DNA from: Hyperoplus lanceolatus | Taxonomy: Eukaryota > Chordata > Actinopteri > Uranoscopiformes > Ammodytidae | NCBI GenBank assembly: GCA_026929865.2 | Contig: CM049398.1 | Location: 13,411,001 to 13,475,000 of the forward strand | Direction of reading: 5' to 3' | Length of the DNA stretch: 64,000 nt | In this document: positions 28,832-38,390 of the stretch, one piece after another | Numbering within the stretch: position 1 is the stretch's first letter | Layout: each line of letters starts with the position of its first letter | Translations under genes and position numbers: made by a program | Notes under the pieces: model-generated | What the model was told of the DNA's origin: nothing | The model's input: the letters and a program-made list of their open reading frames with translations, nothing else | Databases searched by the model: none

Positions 28832-29832
28832 TGCCGCTTTTCCACCGCACATGTCGCTCGACTCGACTCGACTCGACTCAACTCAACTCGGTTTGGTAGC
28901 AACACAGGTGGTTTTCCACCGCAAATAGTACCTCCTGGACGTGGGCGGGGTTGTCGTAAGGGGCTGAAAGCGTACTCCGGAGCGAAGTAGCAAAGCAGAA
29001 ATCACGAGCAATTGTTACACTATTAACTGAACCATCCGCCAAAAACACGGATGAAAAATGTTTAAGAAATACCCCCCTTGTATCTGTTTGCTAAAAGAAG
29101 TAGAAGAATATTGCTACGGGCCATTAAAAGGGATGTGTGACTCTGCCACACAGTCAGCTGTAGGGATGCGTCACGTACATCCCTATGCACGTAAACACGG
29201 GCATGATAAAGTTGACTGTTTAGTGCTTGTTTCAGGATACGTGTTTTCAAATGCAAGCCGTGTCTCAGCCTGAATATTTTATTGAGGTAATCAGTTCAGT
29301 CCGAGGCTTGTAATGTAATCGCTCGCTATCATATCTGTCCCAGCTGGCTACTATCTATTTAGCCTAGCTGCTAGCTGCCCTACATGTCTCCTCTCGTATG
29401 TTAAAAGTAACTTCCCCAACAACAAACACTGGGTGAGCTTAGCGAATATATGGAAAAAAAATTTGGATCTGTGATGCAAATCAAATGAAAGACAGCCAGA
29501 GTAGGCTGCACGCTGCATAAATACATTCAAAAGTCCTGGAGAGTTGGGGAGAATAAACAACAGAATGAAGCCGGTAGTCTCTGGCCAATCAAAAGCGTCG
29601 GCAGACGGCCACCACTGATTGGCCAGACAATAGTCTCTGGCCATTCAGTGGCCGGCCGTCTGCCGACGTCACCTTTTAGCATCGGCTCAGCTCGCTTGGA
29701 ACCTAGAGTGAGGCGATACCAAAAAAGCAGCCGCTACCAGGTACGAGGTACCATGAAATTGCGGTGGAAACGCCAAAAATGCGAGTTGAGTCGAGTCGAG
29801 TTGAGCTGATACCATGCAGTGGAAAAGCACCA
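28832..29832. mobile_element. PIF/Harbinger-like MITE, 1001 bp
   Basis: Inverted ends tgccgcttttccaccgca and tgcagtggaaaagcacca, flanked by TAA at 28829-28831 and 29833-29835. The subterminal region contains tandem actcg pentamers at both ends and a second ttttccaccgcaaatagtacc block matched by ggtaccatgaaattgcggtg. TAA targeting and the TTTCCAC motif fit PIF/Harbinger, as in the element at 51464. About 29580-29690 contains an internal inverted repeat with two gtcggcagacggcc blocks. Confidence 0.8.
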
Positions 29833-30031
29833 TAAGGTTAAATTCCTCAAATGTGTATTGAAGAGTACTCAGACTGTACAAGCACTAAACAGTCAACTCC
29901 GCGGCGGTTGGCAGCGCAAATCGCAGGTTCCGCGCCGCGTGATCATATTGGGTCATATTGTGTCCGCCGCCCGACCAGAGTAGCCGCGGCTCTGGTATGC
30001 TGGCGCTGGTGCCTGAGAGCACCAGTCTGCT

Positions 30032-30367
30032 GTGCTGATGGTGCTTTACCCAAGCTAACTGGTGCTAACTTGGTTCATAAAGCAACACTGATAGCTGTAC
30101 ACAGCAGGCAACAGACACAGAGGCTATTCACAGAATTTATGGGAGCAAACTATTATGTTTTCATCCATCTTAATTTCCTCTGTCAGTCGTCCCGAAGCGA
30201 GTGACGTCTGGAGAAGCTCAACGCTGATAGGCTATCGCGGCGGCGATATTTAAAAGTTAAATATTTTCAACTTCTGCGGCGGCCGCGCCGCCCTGGTCGC
30301 GCCGCGCTGCATGAACCGCTCGTCGCCGGCCGCCCATTCGGCGGTGTGCAGTGTGTTGGCACCTTTA
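30032..30367. repeat. GC-rich dispersed repeat, copy B
   Basis: Matches 8110-8425 (see copy A). It ends with gcagtgtgttggcacctttaa, a terminus-like sequence. The left boundary of the shared block is sharp at gtgctgatggtgc. The 117-codon frame here arises from the repeat. Confidence 0.8.
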
Positions 30368-31388
30368 AGATCTCACTTTTCTCACTACAATGAACTACCA
30401 ACATATAAAAACCATGTGATGATATTAGCTAAAGATTAGCCTGAAATGCTAAGAAAGGTAGTTTTTTCTCAAATTGTGGTGGTGGGGGAAAGTGAGCCAA
30501 ATGCTGTGGGGGAAAATGAGACACTAGCCCCTTTTACACAGAGATTGCGGCATATTGACGGAACAACAGCACTCCAATATGCCGGCTCTGCTTGGTTCTG
30601 TGCAAATAACACAAAACCAAGCAACGCCGGCCTGCTGGCGCATTGGTAGCCCCTTTTACACAGCGTTCCGGAATGAAAGAGGTGCTTGTAAACAGTGTCA
30701 GGTGTGACGTAAACATTAAGCGCCGCGCCGGTCAGCTGCTTTACAACAACAACACTGGCCGGTGAATTGAGAGCAGAAGTGCTGGAGCTTGCTGTAAGAG
30801 GGCCGTATTTCACTGTCCCCACGATGTGCCTGTTGATCTAGCTACGCGCTGAGTCCAACATCACTGGGACTGTTAACCAAACTGACAAAATCAATCCGCT
30901 CACTGCTTCACCTCTGTGTCTGGGTTTGTGTGACATGTTGGCTGTGAGCGATTCTCTTTGTGATGGCAGTGCTCTGCCATTCAGACATAGCCTACACATA
31001 CACAGTGTGTGAAGTCACGTTACAGAAGACATAAATAAAGTGTGGATATACGCTCAGACGTAAGGATAATAATAGCGGCAGCGATCCGGTCGCAGCCTAG
31101 CTTAGCATAGCAATAGCTTTCCCACTTCATTGTACAACTTTCCCCGGGCAGAAATAAACTCATAAACTCTGCAAAATGAAGCGTGGGGGTTCGGATTGAG
31201 CAGCGGACTTTATGACCAGCTAGATTATACGCCGTTCCTTTATTTGGTGATTTTTATGGGACATCAGGCCGCCGTGTCTGTGTGTTTGTGTGACAGGTTG
31301 GCTGTGTGAGCGAGTCTCTTTGTGAGGGCAGAGATCTGCCAATCACACATACACACACACGTTACTGTAGGCAGAAATAAAGTGTGGA

Positions 31389-33015
31389 GACTTCCGGGTT
31401 GCAGTGCATGGAGTAGGTGCGTTCGCTCTCTAGCTCCCACTGACTATTTCGGACTTTCCTGATTAAACCCTATTTACATCGATTTTTTTTTGTGCTTGTA
31501 TTGCCGGTAACACTAGTACTGATTTGGAAAAATGCCCAGAGGAAAGAAAGGAGCAAAAAGAGATTCAGCAGAGTCAGATATGTCCTCGGACAGCGTGGCG
31601 CCAGCACTGACGTTGGTGCTAGCTCAATGGCTTCCATTCCGGACCTGCTTGAGCAGCATAGAGCAGCCATAGCCGCGGAGTTCAAGTCATCGTTCGACAG
31701 AATGGTCACTAAGCTAGACAACATCCAGGCCGTGGTCTCAGGCCATGGGAAACGTATAACCGATCTCGAGGAGAATGCAGAAACTGTTTGCGGACGCCTG
31801 GAGCAACTTGAGGCTACGTGCTCCTCACAGCAGGAAGACAACAAGTCGCTGAAATCTAAACTATCGGATTTGGAAGGGAGAAGCAGGAGACAGAACGTTC
31901 GTATTGTGGGCTTACCAGAGTCACTTCAGGGTGCACGCCCCCACGCCTTTTTCTCCGAGCTCCTCGTCAAGGTTTTTGGTGATCAAGTTCTCCCTTCTCC
32001 CCCGGAACTGGACAGAGCTCACCACACTTTGGCACCCAAACCTGGCCCGGGCGAGAGATCGCGGCCCGTCATCATCCGCTTCCACCGATACCAGTTTAAA
32101 GACTTGATCATGAGAGAAGCACGTAAACAAGGCGAGCTGGAATACCACGGCCACAAGCTCCGGTTCTACGAGGATTACAGCGCGGAGGTCGTGAAGCAGC
32201 GGGCTGAGTACAGGGGGGCCATGGCTGGGCTTTATCAGCACGGTCTCCGTCCCTCTATTTTATTCCCTGCGAGGCTTCGCATTACTCTCTAGAGCGGCGA
32301 GAGAAGGTGGTTGCGGTCCGTCTCTGAAGCATCTAACTACATCTCTACATTGGGTGTGAGTCCGTAGTAAATACGATTGCCTGCTGTGAGTATACGAATT
32401 TGGACAAATGCTCTTTTCATATCCCCAGCCAAACTCTCAGACTGATGGTACTACACGCATTTTTTCTCCCTTTTTTAAAAATGAGTAAATCAGCTGGGTG
32501 AGCGTGACATGTTTGTTGCTTGTCATTTTGACGTATTGTTTAGCTCACTCGCTTTTTTTATCTATTTGTATCTCTATTTTAAAATGGCTGGATTAGCGTG
32601 TCTGTTCTTTCTTTTCTTTTTTTTGCCATTTGGACAGCTTGTCTAACTCACGCCTTGTTCTTTTTTTTGTATTTTGAATCTGCTGGGTGACCATGGTATT
32701 TTTGTTTAGTGTGTTGTCAATAATTGAAGAGTAGCTACCCCCTCCCCTCTTTTATTTGATTTAATTTTATTTATTTATTTATTTTCATATTGATTGTTTG
32801 TTTTTGTTTCTTGTAGCGTGTATTTCGTTTATGTAATTTTTAACATTGTGTATTGTTTTTTGTGCTGATTTTTTGATGCAGGATTGTTTGTGGTTGGGGG
32901 TGGGGGTGGGATATGGGCGGGGTGTGTTCGGGGGAAGAAAAAAGGGGAAAAACTTAATCATTGTACTGTAATTGCTTCGCAAATCTTTTGTTGAATAAAA
33001 AAACCTTTGAAAGAA
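31389..33015 (+). mobile_element. L1 retrotransposon with ORF1 but no ORF2 (HAL1-like), 1.6 kb
   Basis: A perfect 16-bp target duplication agaaataaagtgtgga at 31373-31388 and 33016-33031 bounds it. The 5' end gacttccgggttgcag is in the style of fish L1 5' UTRs. ORF1 follows, then about 700 bp of AT-rich spacer or 3' UTR, then cttttgttgaataaaaaaac with a short A/G tail. There is no endonuclease or RT sequence. Long L1-type duplications and an oligo(A)-rich end indicate L1 machinery acting in trans. Confidence 0.85.
31532..32292 (+). pseudogene. L1 ORF1 protein gene, probably frameshifted near its start
   Basis: The encoded protein is an L1 ORF1p-type RNA chaperone: an N-terminal coiled coil (DLEENAETVCGRLEQLEA region), an RRM-like start at SRRQNVRIVGLPES, and a C-terminal domain with RPVIIRFHRYQFKDLIMREA and a final LFPARLRI motif. 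This is the arrangement of ORF1p, which binds L1 RNA in cytoplasmic particles. The main frame is open from a GTG at 31492 and from its first ATG at 31627 to the TAG ending at 32292 (221 residues from that ATG). The natural start is probably the ATG at 31532, whose lysine-rich first residues (PRGKKGAKRD) lie in another frame that ends after 46 codons. So one indel at roughly 31590-31625 seems to separate the start from the body. No ORF2 follows. Confidence 0.8.
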
Positions 33016-34977
33016 AGAAATAAAGTGTGGATATACGCTCAGACTTAGGATAATAATAGCGGCGGCGATCCGGTCGCAGCCCAGCTTAGCCTAGCCTAGC
33101 TTAGCCTAGCTTTCCCATTGTACAACTTCCCCCGGGCAGAAATAGACTCATACGCTCTGCAAAATGAAGCGTGGGGGTTTGGATTGAGCAGCGGACCTTA
33201 TGACCAGCTAGATTATACGCCCTTCCTTTTATTTGGTTATTTTTAGAGGACATCAGGCCGCCGTGGTTAATGTTAAACACACGTCCTTCAACTGCTAACA
33301 TGGTCGCATGTTTAGAACATAGGCTATGGAACGTCAAATGCCCCCCTGTTCCGCATCAACAAGCTGGAGAATTTAAACAGAGAGGCGGAACTGATTGTGT
33401 CGGGAATCTTACTACCCCCCGAGGTAGTAAAATTCCCGGAACAATCTCTCGCACCTTTCTTCCCTCGTTCCGCAACGGTCGCATTTATACAGCAGGGTGG
33501 AGGGCCGAAATTCCGGCATATTCCCGGCTTTCACTGGCTGTGTAAAAGGGGCTACTGTCTCACTTTACCCCACCAGGAGGCACACCAGGAAGACAACCTG
33601 GGGCAACCACACGGAAAGAGCACCTTCTCATCTTTCCCTGTAACCTTCAGGGCTGGAATGTAGAGTAGGCCTAGTTGTAGAGTATGACAGGCTGATGTTA
33701 TAATCCAGTTGGGTCTTCTCCTGTGTTCTGAGTCCCAGGCTATTCGCGCTGGTTCTGATTTTCCTATGCTTTGACGCCCAGACATAAGCTGGCTCTAAGT
33801 GTCCTGTGTTCTGACCCCCAGACTGTGTTCTAATCTAACTGGTTCTATCTTTCATTTGAATCTTATTCAAACCTTTTGAAATATAATATGTTGTATTTGA
33901 TTTTGTTCAGAGTTACTTTCAAGAAAATTTGCTTTGCTTAATTGACCAAACCCCATCATTCTTTTACTAGTCCGACATTAGTTCTGGAATGAGTGGCTAG
34001 CTTTCAGGATTCTAACTGTTACAATATGTGTTGTTATGGTAGTTTCAGAGTGGAAAAAGTAAGTGGATCAGTTTACCCCCAGCTGGTTCACTTTACCCCC
34101 TTGATTTTTCTGGTCTGTCTCAGTTTACCCCACAGCTGGGGTAAAGTGAGCCACATGACAACTTTTTTTAAAACAATCATATTTTCACTGCCCTTTGTCT
34201 TGAAAAAATTCTGCTAATGCCCATTTCTAGGAAACATCCTGAATTAATGGGAAATATGTAAATTTGAGTGATAAATCATTTTAGCTCACTTAGAGGGGAG
34301 CAAATGTAAAAAGTGGCTCAGATTACCCCGTTCTCCCCTATATATATTTTTTATTATTATTTTTTTATTCGTAAATATTAGTACTTCCTGTGCCATTTTG
34401 CATGCACACCACACTTGTGCGAGTTGTTTACAAACATGGCTTCAAAAGGGCTGAGAGCAGCAAACCCATGACCTGCACCGGCTTTATCTCTGTTTACATT
34501 TTTATATGAGAGCTGAATTCCAAGCCATATTCTTTGTACAATGTGTTGAAATGACATCGAAAATAATAGATAATAGAGTAGAAATCCTACAGAAACATGA
34601 TTTACGAGATTAGAAATAAAATAAAACTGAATCGGTTTAGTTTTTACATACTTCCATATTGTGTTGAAATGCAAGCTGCATTGATTATTGCACTGAAAGT
34701 CATATTTCTGACAAAAAAAGCTTTTCTCTTAATACAATATTAAAGAGGGTAATTCATCTGTTGATTGTCTTTAATGATCATCACAAAAGTAGGAAGTGAT
34801 TAGCAAACTCTGAGTAGCAAACTCTGATGTGTATATAAATATATTTTTGAAAATCACACATGGGTATGTACATAAAAAAAAAATTTCATTGAGATGCATT
34901 GAAAATCGGTTTTGAATCGAATCGTTGACCTCTGAATCGGAATCGAATTGTGAGGTGCCAAGAGATTCCCACCCCTA

Positions 34978-35847
34978 ACATTCATACAGTTAATAAAATA
35001 ATATGTCCCCAGTATGATGTTGGGCATTCCGAGATTTGACGTTTTTTTGTTTGTGTTGATGTACCTGATAATATAAAGGCTTTCCCTGAATATTCCCATG
35101 AGCAGTGTGCAGAGTGCAGACTGAGCGCTGTTTGAGGCGCAGCAGATCATTGAAGCGTAGTTTCACTCGACTATAAGTGCATGCTGTCTCTGGAGGAGTA
35201 CGCCAGTGAAGAGAGGAGCTTGCTCTTTCTCCTTCATTGGAAGTGAAACAGCTTCGAACACTGACCTGAGCAAAGTCACAAAATGCACAGATGGAACTTG
35301 AAAAAGATGGTTTACTATATATCGCTCGGTTAGTGGATAAGCAGTCATGCTTTGTCTTATTTGCTTTGCAGGACTGTAAAGCTATTATCACAAAGTGTAA
35401 CATATGTATATCGACCTCAAACGTTATCTTTTGTATTTGCAACAAGATTATATCTCACGGTTCACAAGCTCGTAAACGTCTCTTAACTACTTTCTCAGTT
35501 TTATATGTGGTTAATTTAGCTGTTTGTGCAAAAGATTAGATATGCAAAATAGAGGGATGGATCTCCATTAACAAGAAAACAAATGTGTCTTCCTCTTACA
35601 CTTATGCAGATGTCGGTTTGGACACAGGGGATTGACCAATTAGATTAGGCCCGTTCCTGCTCACTAATTATCATCAGCGGTCATGGTAGGATGCTAATTG
35701 TTAGCACTACAGCCCAACTCATCCAAAACATTGTCCATCTGTTTAGAGTTTGCTATATTAACATTACTAGTGCAATGCCCGTAGGAAGCAGGTAGCTTAT
35801 GCTTGAATGTAACCCATCTATCAAAGTGGGACACACAAACAGATGTA
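34978..35847. other. unassigned non-coding DNA
   Basis: No transposon ends. A 151-codon minus frame (35445-34990) lacks any recognisable domain and overlaps competing frames. Confidence 0.55.
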
Positions 35848-36458
35848 GGCTGTGTCTTGATTCAGGTATTGCAGCCTATGAAGGCTGCATTTGAAGACCG
35901 ATTGCGTCATAGCGGCGCGCAAAGGCTGTCCCGTTTGCAAGGCTCCTTGCAAGGCCCCTCATATGCGGTCGTGAAATGCAGCCTTCGTTTCACGGTTTTT
36001 AAGGCTGCATCAGATGGATCCTTCGCGGCCCAACATATCCCATGATTCATTGTGTTTTTTTCAGAGATGGCATAAAATAAAATAAGAAATAACAAAACAG
36101 CAAAGTGTTGCTCCATCTTCTTAACTTTCAACATCCTTTCTTTTCTTCTTGTACTTTTTTTTCTTTTCGTCTGGTAGGCAACTTCTTTTTCTGTTTTCCT
36201 CCGTTGAGGCTGTCTCCGTTGGCAGCAATCAGGGTTGCTAGGCAGCACAGGAGCGGCGAGTCGTCACGCAAGGTAACGGCTTGTTACGTAAACCGGAAAT
36301 GCTCGTAAACCGTGACCTACGGAGACCGTCTCATTTAACAAGGCTCGTTGGCCTTAAAACCGGCCTTAAAATCGGCCTTCATAGGCTATAGCCTTCATAG
36401 ACCGCGAGACTGCGTCCTACCAAGTGCGTGGTCTCTGTAATGGGACATAGCTGCAGCC
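35848..36458 (+). mobile_element. MITE with GGCTGTGTCTTGATTCAGG ends, copy 1
   Basis: It begins ggctgtgtcttgattcagg and is about 85-90 percent similar by eye to copy 2, sharing gaaggctgcatttgaagacc, ggatccttcg and ggttgctaggcagcacagg. The right end is degenerate (gggacatagctgcagcc). The 113-codon minus frame that recurs in all three copies lacks an ATG at its apparent start and is probably not coding. Confidence 0.8.
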
Positions 36459-36958
36459 TACACATAGGCAGTGTCACACTGTCATTGAAATGGCTGTCAC
36501 GTCACTCGTCAGTGTGACTTACGTTCTTTCTTTAATATTTGTTGCGCCATATATAATCATCTATTCTTTACAGGCAAATCAGCTGAATTTTTTTATTGGT
36601 AATTGCAGCTTGAAGGCAGCAGCATTTATTTTTGCAAACAAAATGAAGGGCATTTTTGCATCTTACATAGTCTTTAGCTCGTTTAGGTGTTAGTTTCTAA
36701 CGGATTCAAAAAAAATTTGGGAAGCGATCGCGTTTATATTCACAGGTAGAAGAGCTATCTGAGAATTTAAATTGAAAATTAAAACGCAATTGACACGCGA
36801 ACTGAAAATAGCGTCACTGTCGCGGAAGTGTTAAACTATACATTAACTCTATAACAGTGAAAATAGCGTAACGTGCGATCTTTAACACTAAAGCGGACAG
36901 GTTTAAGAACGTTTTGTTTGGAAAGTTGGGTGCATTGAATGAGGAAGTAACAGACTGT

Positions 36959-37568
36959 GGCTGTGTCTTGATTCAGGGGTTGCGGTCTACGAAGGCTGCA
37001 TTTGAAGACCGATTGCGTCATAGCGGCGCGCAAAGGCTGTCCCGTTTGCAAGGCTCCTTGCAAGGCTCCTCATATGCGGCAGAGAAATGCAGCCTTCTTT
37101 TCACGGTTTTGAAGGCTGCATCAGATGGATCCTTCGTGGCCCAACATATCCCATGATTCATTGCGTTTTTTTCAGAGATTGCATACAATAAAATAAAAAA
37201 TAACAAAACAGCAACGTGTTGCTCCATCTTCTTAACTTTTATCTTCCTTTGTTTTTTTCTTGTACTTTTTTTTCTTTTCGTCTGGTAGGCAACTTCTTTT
37301 TCTTTTTTCCTCTGTTGACAAGGCTGTCTCCGTTGGCAGCAAACAGGGTTGCTAGGCAGCACAGGAGCGGCGAGTCGTCACACAAGGTAAAACGGCTTGT
37401 TACGTGAACCGGAAATGCTCGTAAACGGAGACCTGCGGAGACCGTCCCGTTTAACAAGGCTCGTTGGCCTTAAAACCGGCCTTAAAATCGGCCTTCATAG
37501 GCTATAGCCTTCATAGACCGTGGGACTGCGTCCTACGTCGGCTGCAACCCCTGAATCAAGACACAGCC
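36959..37568 (+). mobile_element. MITE copy 2, complete
   Basis: Ends ggctgtgtcttgattcagg and cctgaatcaagacacagcc form a perfect 19-bp inverted repeat. The body contains many short internal palindromes of the ttaaaaccggccttaaaatcggcc kind. Directly abutting it on the right is copy 3 in the opposite orientation. Confidence 0.9.
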
Positions 37569-37570
37569 CC

Positions 37571-38055
37571 TGGCAATGAGCCTTGTTAAACGGGACGGTC
37601 TCCGCAGGTCTCCGTTTATGAGCATTTCCGGTTCACGTAACAAGCCGTTACCTTGCGTGACGACTCGCCGCTCCTGTGCTGCCTAGCAACCCTGATTGCT
37701 GCCAACGGAGACAGCCTTGTCAACAGAGGAAAAAAGAAAAAGAAGTTGCCTACCAGACGAAAAGAAAAAAAAGTACAAGAAAAAAAGAAAGGAAGATAAA
37801 AGTTAAGAAGATGGAACAACACGGTGCTGTTTTGTTATTTTTTATTTTATTGTATGCAATCTCTGAAAAAAACGCAATGAATCATGGGATATGTTGGGCC
37901 ACGAAGGATCCATCTGATGCAGCCTTCAAAACTGTGAAAAGAAGGCTGCATTTCTCGGCCGCATATGAGGAGCCTTGCAAACTGGACAGCCTTTGACGCA
38001 ATCGGTCTTCAAATGCAGCCTACGTAGGGTGCAACCCCTGAATCAAGACACAGCC
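37571..38055 (-). mobile_element. MITE copy 3, inverted and truncated
   Basis: It is the reverse complement of copy 2 without the outer roughly 115 bp. It ends ccctgaatcaagacacagcc at 38055. Together copies 2 and 3 make a 1.1-kb inverted repeat, with actgt on both outer sides (36954-36958 and 38056-38060). Confidence 0.9.
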
Positions 38056-38240
38056 ACTGTCTGCTGTGTGTCCCGCTCGTCAATCCAAGCTTTGGTCGCA
38101 GCAGCCAATCAAATCAGACGGAGGCGGGGTTTAGCCGGAGACTAGGCCTACTTCATGCCCGTCGTTACTATGGCCTTCAGCGTGCAAATGTATTTGCCGC
38201 CAGCATGATATAAATATGATAACTGCTACATATTTGGTCC

Positions 38241-38390
38241 AAAAAACCTTACAATCAATCAAGGATGCACACCTTCGTGCCGTGCCCATGCCCAAGCCAT
38301 ATCCATAAGCTCAGGCCGATCTGACTAACAGTCCGAGAGATATGCGAGCCACAGACAGACAGACAGACGTTTCTTGCTTTATAGATAGGT
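38241..38390 (+). mobile_element. possible RTE-type LINE 3' tail
   Basis: Text such as ctcaggccgatctgactaac, gagagatatgcgagccac, then (agac)n and gtttcttgctttatagatag has the look of RTE-like 3' ends with an acag/tatag tail. No coding portion is present. Confidence 0.3.

Larger units (their letters stand above)
30910..33263. repeat. tandem duplication, unit about 350 bp, second unit split by an L1
   Basis: Unit 1 (about 30910-31275) and unit 2 (about 31276-31388 plus 33032-33263) share long runs such as ggttggctgtg, taaagtgtggatatacgctc, ggataataatagcgg, cgatccggtcgcagcc, gaccagctagattatacgcc and acatcaggccgccgtg. The L1 interrupts only unit 2 at agaaataaagtgtgga. Part of this unit also occurs inverted at about 48075-48275. 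Confidence 0.85.
30527..33552. mobile_element. element with GCCCCTTTTACACAG inverted ends (third level)
   Basis: Left gccccttttacacag, right ctgtgtaaaaggggc, each bordered by TA on the outside. A second copy of the left-type end, tagccccttttacacagcg, lies at 30647, so 30525-30646 is an extra partial unit. Near the right end, ccggcatattcccggcttt echoes gcggcatattgacgg at the left. The body contains a tandem duplication (30910-33263) and an L1 insertion. The superfamily is uncertain. Confidence 0.6.
26902..34338. mobile_element. mariner-like element with GGGGAGAACGGGG ends (second level)
   Basis: Inverted ends ggggagaacgggg and ccccgttctcccc sit inside a (TA)n stretch, giving TA target duplications at 26900-26901 and 34339-34340. 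Internal gtaatgtgagccacc and gtaaagtgagccac motifs repeat this theme, and 33562-34330 carries several 'ctcactttacccc' segments. TA targeting fits Tc1/mariner. No intact transposase is visible, and the element is broken up by at least four further insertions. Confidence 0.75.
26797..34977. mobile_element. outer hAT element hosting a nest of insertions (8.2 kb)
   Basis: Left end taggggtgggaa with ataatcgattc and gatgcatcgcgattc; right end gaatcg...gagattcccacccct a. An exact 8-bp duplication acattcat flanks it at 26789-26796 and 34978-34985, so these two ends belong to one hAT insertion even though they are 8.2 kb apart. Only about 740 bp (26797-26899 and 34341-34977) is its own sequence. The remainder is later insertions. 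Confidence 0.9.

Noticed and set aside
34990-35445. 151-codon minus-strand frame
   Set aside because: No homology, motif or splice context was recognised, and other frames overlap it.
35907-37996. 106-114 codon frame present in all three copies of one MITE
   Set aside because: I considered a conserved MITE-encoded protein. The apparent starts are not ATG (the first in-frame ATG is deep inside), the third copy is shortened by an in-frame deletion, and limited divergence among copies is enough to keep the frame open.
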